A stretch of 16,930 nucleotides of DNA from an uncultured Lachnospiraceae bacterium (GTDB lineage Bacteria; Bacillota_A; Clostridia; Lachnospirales; Lachnospiraceae). The translations under genes were made by a program, and so were the position numbers. Shown one piece after another: positions 13,937 to 16,930 of this stretch (the first letter of the stretch is position 1; the number at the start of each line of letters is the position of its first letter). The stretch lies in contig CAJUMT010000062.1 in the NCBI GenBank assembly GCA_910587495.1, forward strand, positions 1 through 16,930. The letters are read 5' to 3'. The notes under the pieces were generated by a model. That model was given only the letters and a program-made list of their open reading frames with translations, did not search any database and had not been told where the DNA came from.

Positions 13937-15026
13937 CAATCCCCCCTTTAAATGTGCATGGATGATAGTTAAGCCCGCCATCCTCAGTTACATACAGGTC
14001 GGCCCAATCTCCGCCGGCATGTATCAGCGCCGCAAATCCAAATTCCTCGGTTAAAAATGTAAAGTCGATCCACGTTCCTCCCAGCCCTGCAAAGGGATCT
14101 ATTTCGCGCACTTCCCAGGATTTTCCACCGTCACAGCTTTTTAAAAGCGCAAACGAATAAGTTACAAGGGCGTGATCTGTACATACCATCCGGTAACGGA
14201 TATCACTGCCTTCCAACAAACATTCTTTTACATAATCGCCATCATATCTTTCCATGAAAGAAGCTGCCCATGCCTGCTTCTTTTCCCTTTCCAGAGCATC
14301 AGGATCTGCCTTTTTTTTATATTCCGTTTCCAGCAACTGAATGATGGTTTCTTTGCGGTTCAGTCTTTCCGGTTCCTTCTCGTATACATCCGAATGCTTC
14401 ATCTCGATCCAGAACCGTATAGTGCCCATTCTGATCTCTACTTCAAGCACAGGATCAGAATAGTAAGTGTCCCTATAGTATAATCCGTCATCCTGCATAC
14501 AGTAATCAAACCATTCGTCCAGCTCTTCTGCACATGTCTCAAACTCTTCGCTGGATTTGCAGGATACGCTCAATCGCCAGTCTGTAGGATCCAGTGCATG
14601 ATCGATATTGTTGATTTCATCATTCAGGGGCGTTTCTTTTTTGCCATCGATGGATACGAGAACCGCATTTCGTTCTCTTCCCTTCCAGAAGTCTGCGGCA
14701 TTGCTTTTCAACAGTTGTGTAAATAGATTATGATTTACAAAGAAATTATTTTTCGCTGCAATATAGAACGATCCTGCATTTTTGTGTGTACAGCTCAAAC
14801 GGTAAATATACAGAATATTGTCTGAATCCTCGCAGGGGATACTATCCACCCTTTTTGCGTTCTCCCCAAACTCATGTTTGATGATCGCATCCATTTCCTC
14901 AGCCGTATGGTCGGCATAAGCCTTTCTGTCTGTATACCGCAGATAAGAAAGGCCGCACCAGCCTATCGCATAAAGAGTCAAAGGCAGCCACAGCCAGAGC
15001 GGTATTTTTTTTATCATACTATACAT
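13749..15026 (-). CDS. Membrane-anchored protein with BNR-like repeats, function unknown
   Basis: A 425-aa protein. After a short basic N-terminus (MYSMIKK) one membrane segment at about residues 9-26 anchors it or serves as an uncleaved signal; no lipobox is evident. Residues ~30-250 show no family I recognise. The C-terminal third has Asp-box-like motifs spaced as in BNR repeats: SCDGGKSWEV (~310-319), TEDGGLNYHP (~360-369) and STDHGYTFIY (~406-415), suggesting part of a beta-propeller. Sialidase active-site arginines cannot be assigned, so I do not call it an enzyme. It starts six bases after the BlaR1-like stop, with AAAAGGA upstream, and is surely cotranscribed with it. A paralogue ends at 16788 and a gene tail lies at 8398, so the locus has been copied more than once. 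Confidence 0.65.
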   Translation of the reverse strand: MYSMIKKIPLWLWLPLTLYAIGWCGLSYLRYTDRKAYADHTAEEMDAIIKHEFGENAKRVDSIPCEDSDNILYIYRLSCTHKNAGSFYIAAKNNFFVNHNLFTQLLKSNAADFWKGRERNAVLVSIDGKKETPLNDEINNIDHALDPTDWRLSVSCKSSEEFETCAEELDEWFDYCMQDDGLYYRDTYYSDPVLEVEIRMGTIRFWIEMKHSDVYEKEPERLNRKETIIQLLETEYKKKADPDALEREKKQAWAASFMERYDGDYVKECLLEGSDIRYRMVCTDHALVTYSFALLKSCDGGKSWEVREIDPFAGLGGTWIDFTFLTEEFGFAALIHAGGDWADLYVTEDGGLNYHPCTFKGGIASLDDEKNYNPYDCPQMPYEEDGRLYVICKRGTDGAGAALFTSTDHGYTFIYERIYIPSSDI

Positions 15027-15032
15027 ATCCGT

Positions 15033-16733
15033 TCATTCCTTTTCGTTTCTGTATATGTTTAAGACACCATAATATTTTGAGACGGTAGAGCGGTCCCGGA
15101 TAGAATACATACCTACCTCCTGCCCGTACCGAAACAGAAAATAGTCCATATCATGCAGAGTATAGTAGATATCCTGTATATAAACTACATCATGAGTATC
15201 CATCGCATGTTCCATATCTGAAATCATTCGGTCAAAATCTGACCGAAGTTCATGGTGATCAACCGCTGCTTTCAGCTCATCCATTAAGTTTATAAAATCT
15301 TCCCCATTATAGGGATTGTATGCGATCACCTGCGTTGCATATTGTTCCGGGTCGGCTTGCGCAAGCTCTATGTCTGCATCATTGTCCATAGAATACGCCC
15401 ATCCTATCTGGATATCCCCTTTTTGGTCAATATAATTCCATACAAGATCTTCCGGGTCTTCCATGCGGCTGAATATATTATTATAGAGGAGCCAATGTTC
15501 CAGCTTCAAGTTTGCATTCTTGACAACATTCTGAATGGTTTCATATGTTTCTTCGTCAACACTGTCCTTGATCTCATCCCGTTTGCGCAATACTTCATTT
15601 TTATCGGGCGGGGCAGTAGAAGAAACCTCTGTCTTTTCTGTATCTGTGGGTGCTTCCGTGTTTTCCACTATAGGGGCGGGTTCTTTTGGAGATACTGCGG
15701 TTTTATTAGAATCAGTCACCATGATACAGACATTTGCCAGGATGAACAATCCGATCAGAACAGCCAGTATGATATATCCCTTTTTTAAATCATGATTAAA
15801 AAACAGATTTTCCAGACGCTTTTTTGCGATGCTTTTTGAAGCGGCAAATTGTGTCGATAAATGCAGCGGTTTCATACTTCCCATATGCACGGTTCTTAAA
15901 ATAACCTTTGCATAGAACTTTTTCTCGTCTGTCGGCATATTTTTGATTACATTCTCATCACACACATATTCCACATCCAGAAACGCTTTCTTTTTCATCA
16001 GCCGGAGCATGGGATTGAACCAATAAATATCACATACCAGGATCAGTAAAAGCTTATACCATATATCCTGTTTTTTCACATGGGTCAGTTCATGTCTCAT
16101 AATATATAAAAGCTCATCAGCAGAATACATCGGCGGTATAAGCAGTTTTCGATGCATATAGCCAAACACCATAGGGCTTTTTATCTTGTCCTGTATGAGC
16201 AATTCGGGCAAATGTCTGAGTCCAAGCTCGTTTCCAACCGATTTTTCCAAACTGATAAGCCTTTCATCCGTGCAGGATACAGCCGTTTCTAAATATAATT
16301 TACAGGTATGAAAGTATTGTGACATGCGGAAACGCAGAAAAAGAAGCGCGCCCGCCGCCCAGGCATATATCAGTATCCACAAAACGGAGCTTGCCTGGGC
16401 ATTCTGTCTTTCCAGCGGCGTAAGGTGGGGTTCGGCGAAATTTTCTTCCGGGCTATCATAAATAGTTGTTTCTGACATGGGTGGATCAGGCAGTATCCCA
16501 GCCATATCAATGGATACTTTTGCCTCGGGCCAATGAACCCCGAAAAAATCCAGGGAAAGCGAAACAGGCAGTATAAGGCGGATACACAAAATACACCATA
16601 GCCATTTTCTCCATACATGGCCGCTTTGCACTGTAAGAAAACGGTCCGCGGTCGCTATGCATCCAATCACAAGGTCTATTAATATATTAATCAGAAAGAT
16701 ATTCAGTAAAAGATTCATTTTTTCTTCTTTCAT
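15033..16733 (-). CDS. BlaR1/MecR1-type M56 membrane metallopeptidase
   Basis: A 566-aa protein. Membrane helices lie at about residues 7-25, 40-60 and 115-133, followed by a cytoplasmic zinc-protease domain with HELTH (H214, E215, H218; minus-strand codons at 16094-16080) in LLYIMRHELTHVKKQDIWYK, and VEYVCDENVI further on, where a third zinc ligand is expected. One more helix (GYIILAVLIGLFILANVCIM) leads to a ~220-residue outer region rich in acidic residues. This region lacks the Ser-x-x-Lys and Lys-Thr-Gly motifs of beta-lactam sensors, so the signal is probably not a beta-lactam. M56 proteins of this kind usually cleave a BlaI-type repressor, but none is in the window. The start may be ATG 16733 or ATG 16718; the latter is closer to AAAGAAG. 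Confidence 0.8.
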   Translation of the reverse strand: MKEEKMNLLLNIFLINILIDLVIGCIATADRFLTVQSGHVWRKWLWCILCIRLILPVSLSLDFFGVHWPEAKVSIDMAGILPDPPMSETTIYDSPEENFAEPHLTPLERQNAQASSVLWILIYAWAAGALLFLRFRMSQYFHTCKLYLETAVSCTDERLISLEKSVGNELGLRHLPELLIQDKIKSPMVFGYMHRKLLIPPMYSADELLYIMRHELTHVKKQDIWYKLLLILVCDIYWFNPMLRLMKKKAFLDVEYVCDENVIKNMPTDEKKFYAKVILRTVHMGSMKPLHLSTQFAASKSIAKKRLENLFFNHDLKKGYIILAVLIGLFILANVCIMVTDSNKTAVSPKEPAPIVENTEAPTDTEKTEVSSTAPPDKNEVLRKRDEIKDSVDEETYETIQNVVKNANLKLEHWLLYNNIFSRMEDPEDLVWNYIDQKGDIQIGWAYSMDNDADIELAQADPEQYATQVIAYNPYNGEDFINLMDELKAAVDHHELRSDFDRMISDMEHAMDTHDVVYIQDIYYTLHDMDYFLFRYGQEVGMYSIRDRSTVSKYYGVLNIYRNEKE

Positions 16734-16787
16734 ATGAGTATTTACATATTCCTATAATAACAGGGTGTCTGAGCTGTTACTTTTATA

Positions 16788-16930
16788 TTACAACGTATCT
16801 CCGGGCGGAATATAAATCCGCTCATAAATGAAAGTATATCCGTGGTCCGCGGAAGTAAATAATGCTGCCCCGGCACCGTCTGTGCCCCTCTTGCAGATGA
16901 CGTACAGCCTGCCGTCTTCTTCATAAGGCA
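16788..16930 (-). CDS. 3' end of a second BNR-like paralogue (partial, runs off window)
   Basis: A minus-strand frame open at the window edge ends in TAA at 16790-16788. Its product (PYEEDGRLYVICKRGTDGAG, then LFTSADHGYTFIYERIYIPP and GDTL) matches the C-terminus of the intact protein at 13749 almost residue for residue, differing at the last few positions. DNA identity is lower than between the two 252-bp repeats, and it shows no match beyond the stop codon, so it is an older paralogue rather than part of the recent duplication. It lies 55 bases upstream of the BlaR1-like start, suggesting a repeated BlaR1 plus BNR-like unit. Confidence 0.8.
   Translation of the reverse strand, partial: PYEEDGRLYVICKRGTDGAGAALFTSADHGYTFIYERIYIPPGDTL

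Noticed and set aside
13749..15026. Sialidase call for the BNR-like protein
   Set aside because: Asp-box-like motifs alone do not show enzymatic activity; the catalytic arginine triad and nucleophile could not be located.
15033..16733. Beta-lactam resistance sensor
   Set aside because: The M56 protease domain fits BlaR1, but the outer region lacks penicillin-binding motifs and no beta-lactamase or BlaI gene is present in the window.

Overview
The window looks like the chromosome of a gut-type Clostridia, most likely a Lachnospiraceae member. This is an inference from the late pyrimidine genes pyrF-pyrK-pyrD with a PyrK partner and class 1B PyrD, from TTG starts behind strong GGAGG sites, and from families common in that group (Rpn-like nuclease, RhuM, BlaR1/M56, BhlA/UviB-type holin). 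No rRNA, tRNA or CRISPR array was seen.

Layout. (1) 1-2171, plus strand: a gene-poor AT-rich leader with palindromes, a 33-codon remnant of a cas6 5' end, a standalone phage polyvalent-protein-type ORF, then an intact Cas6-like RAMP endoribonuclease with no other cas gene in view. (2) 2291-7065, plus strand: a housekeeping run pyrF, pyrK, pyrD, a sugar-nucleotide-type nucleotidyltransferase, a CPBP membrane protease and a 39-aa membrane peptide. pyrF-K-D would carry out the dihydroorotate-to-orotate and OMP-to-UMP steps. pyrE does not follow. (3) 7191-8328, minus strand: an Rpn-like PD-(D/E)XK protein with its own good sigma-A-type promoter.

(4) 8334-13936: an inserted island of about 5.1 kb bounded by two 252-bp direct repeats. 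Each repeat holds the 3' end of a membrane-anchored BNR-like gene plus its downstream DNA. Inside are a tyrosine integrase decayed by 5' truncation and an in-frame amber codon, a RhuM protein, a long foldback sequence under a doubtful ORF, a BhlA/UviB-type holin, and an 816-aa multidomain cell-wall hydrolase. Integrase next to a displaced gene 3' end, with the gene restored at the other end, is the usual footprint of an integrative element. Holin and lysin may be what survives of a prophage or of a holin-assisted release cassette.

(5) 13749-16930, minus strand: an intact BNR-like gene, a BlaR1-type M56 metallopeptidase six bases upstream of it, and before that the 3' end of a second BNR-like paralogue running off the window. 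This suggests a tandem array of sensor-protease plus surface-protein units. No BlaI/MecI repressor lies in the window.

Most unusual points: the cas6 remnant/intact pair flanking a phage-type ORF; the mosaic 252-bp repeats bounding the island; a 23-bp inverted repeat across the right island junction that would bury the lysin ribosome binding site; and the non-phage holin/lysin pair with an unrecognised ~300-residue C-terminal region.
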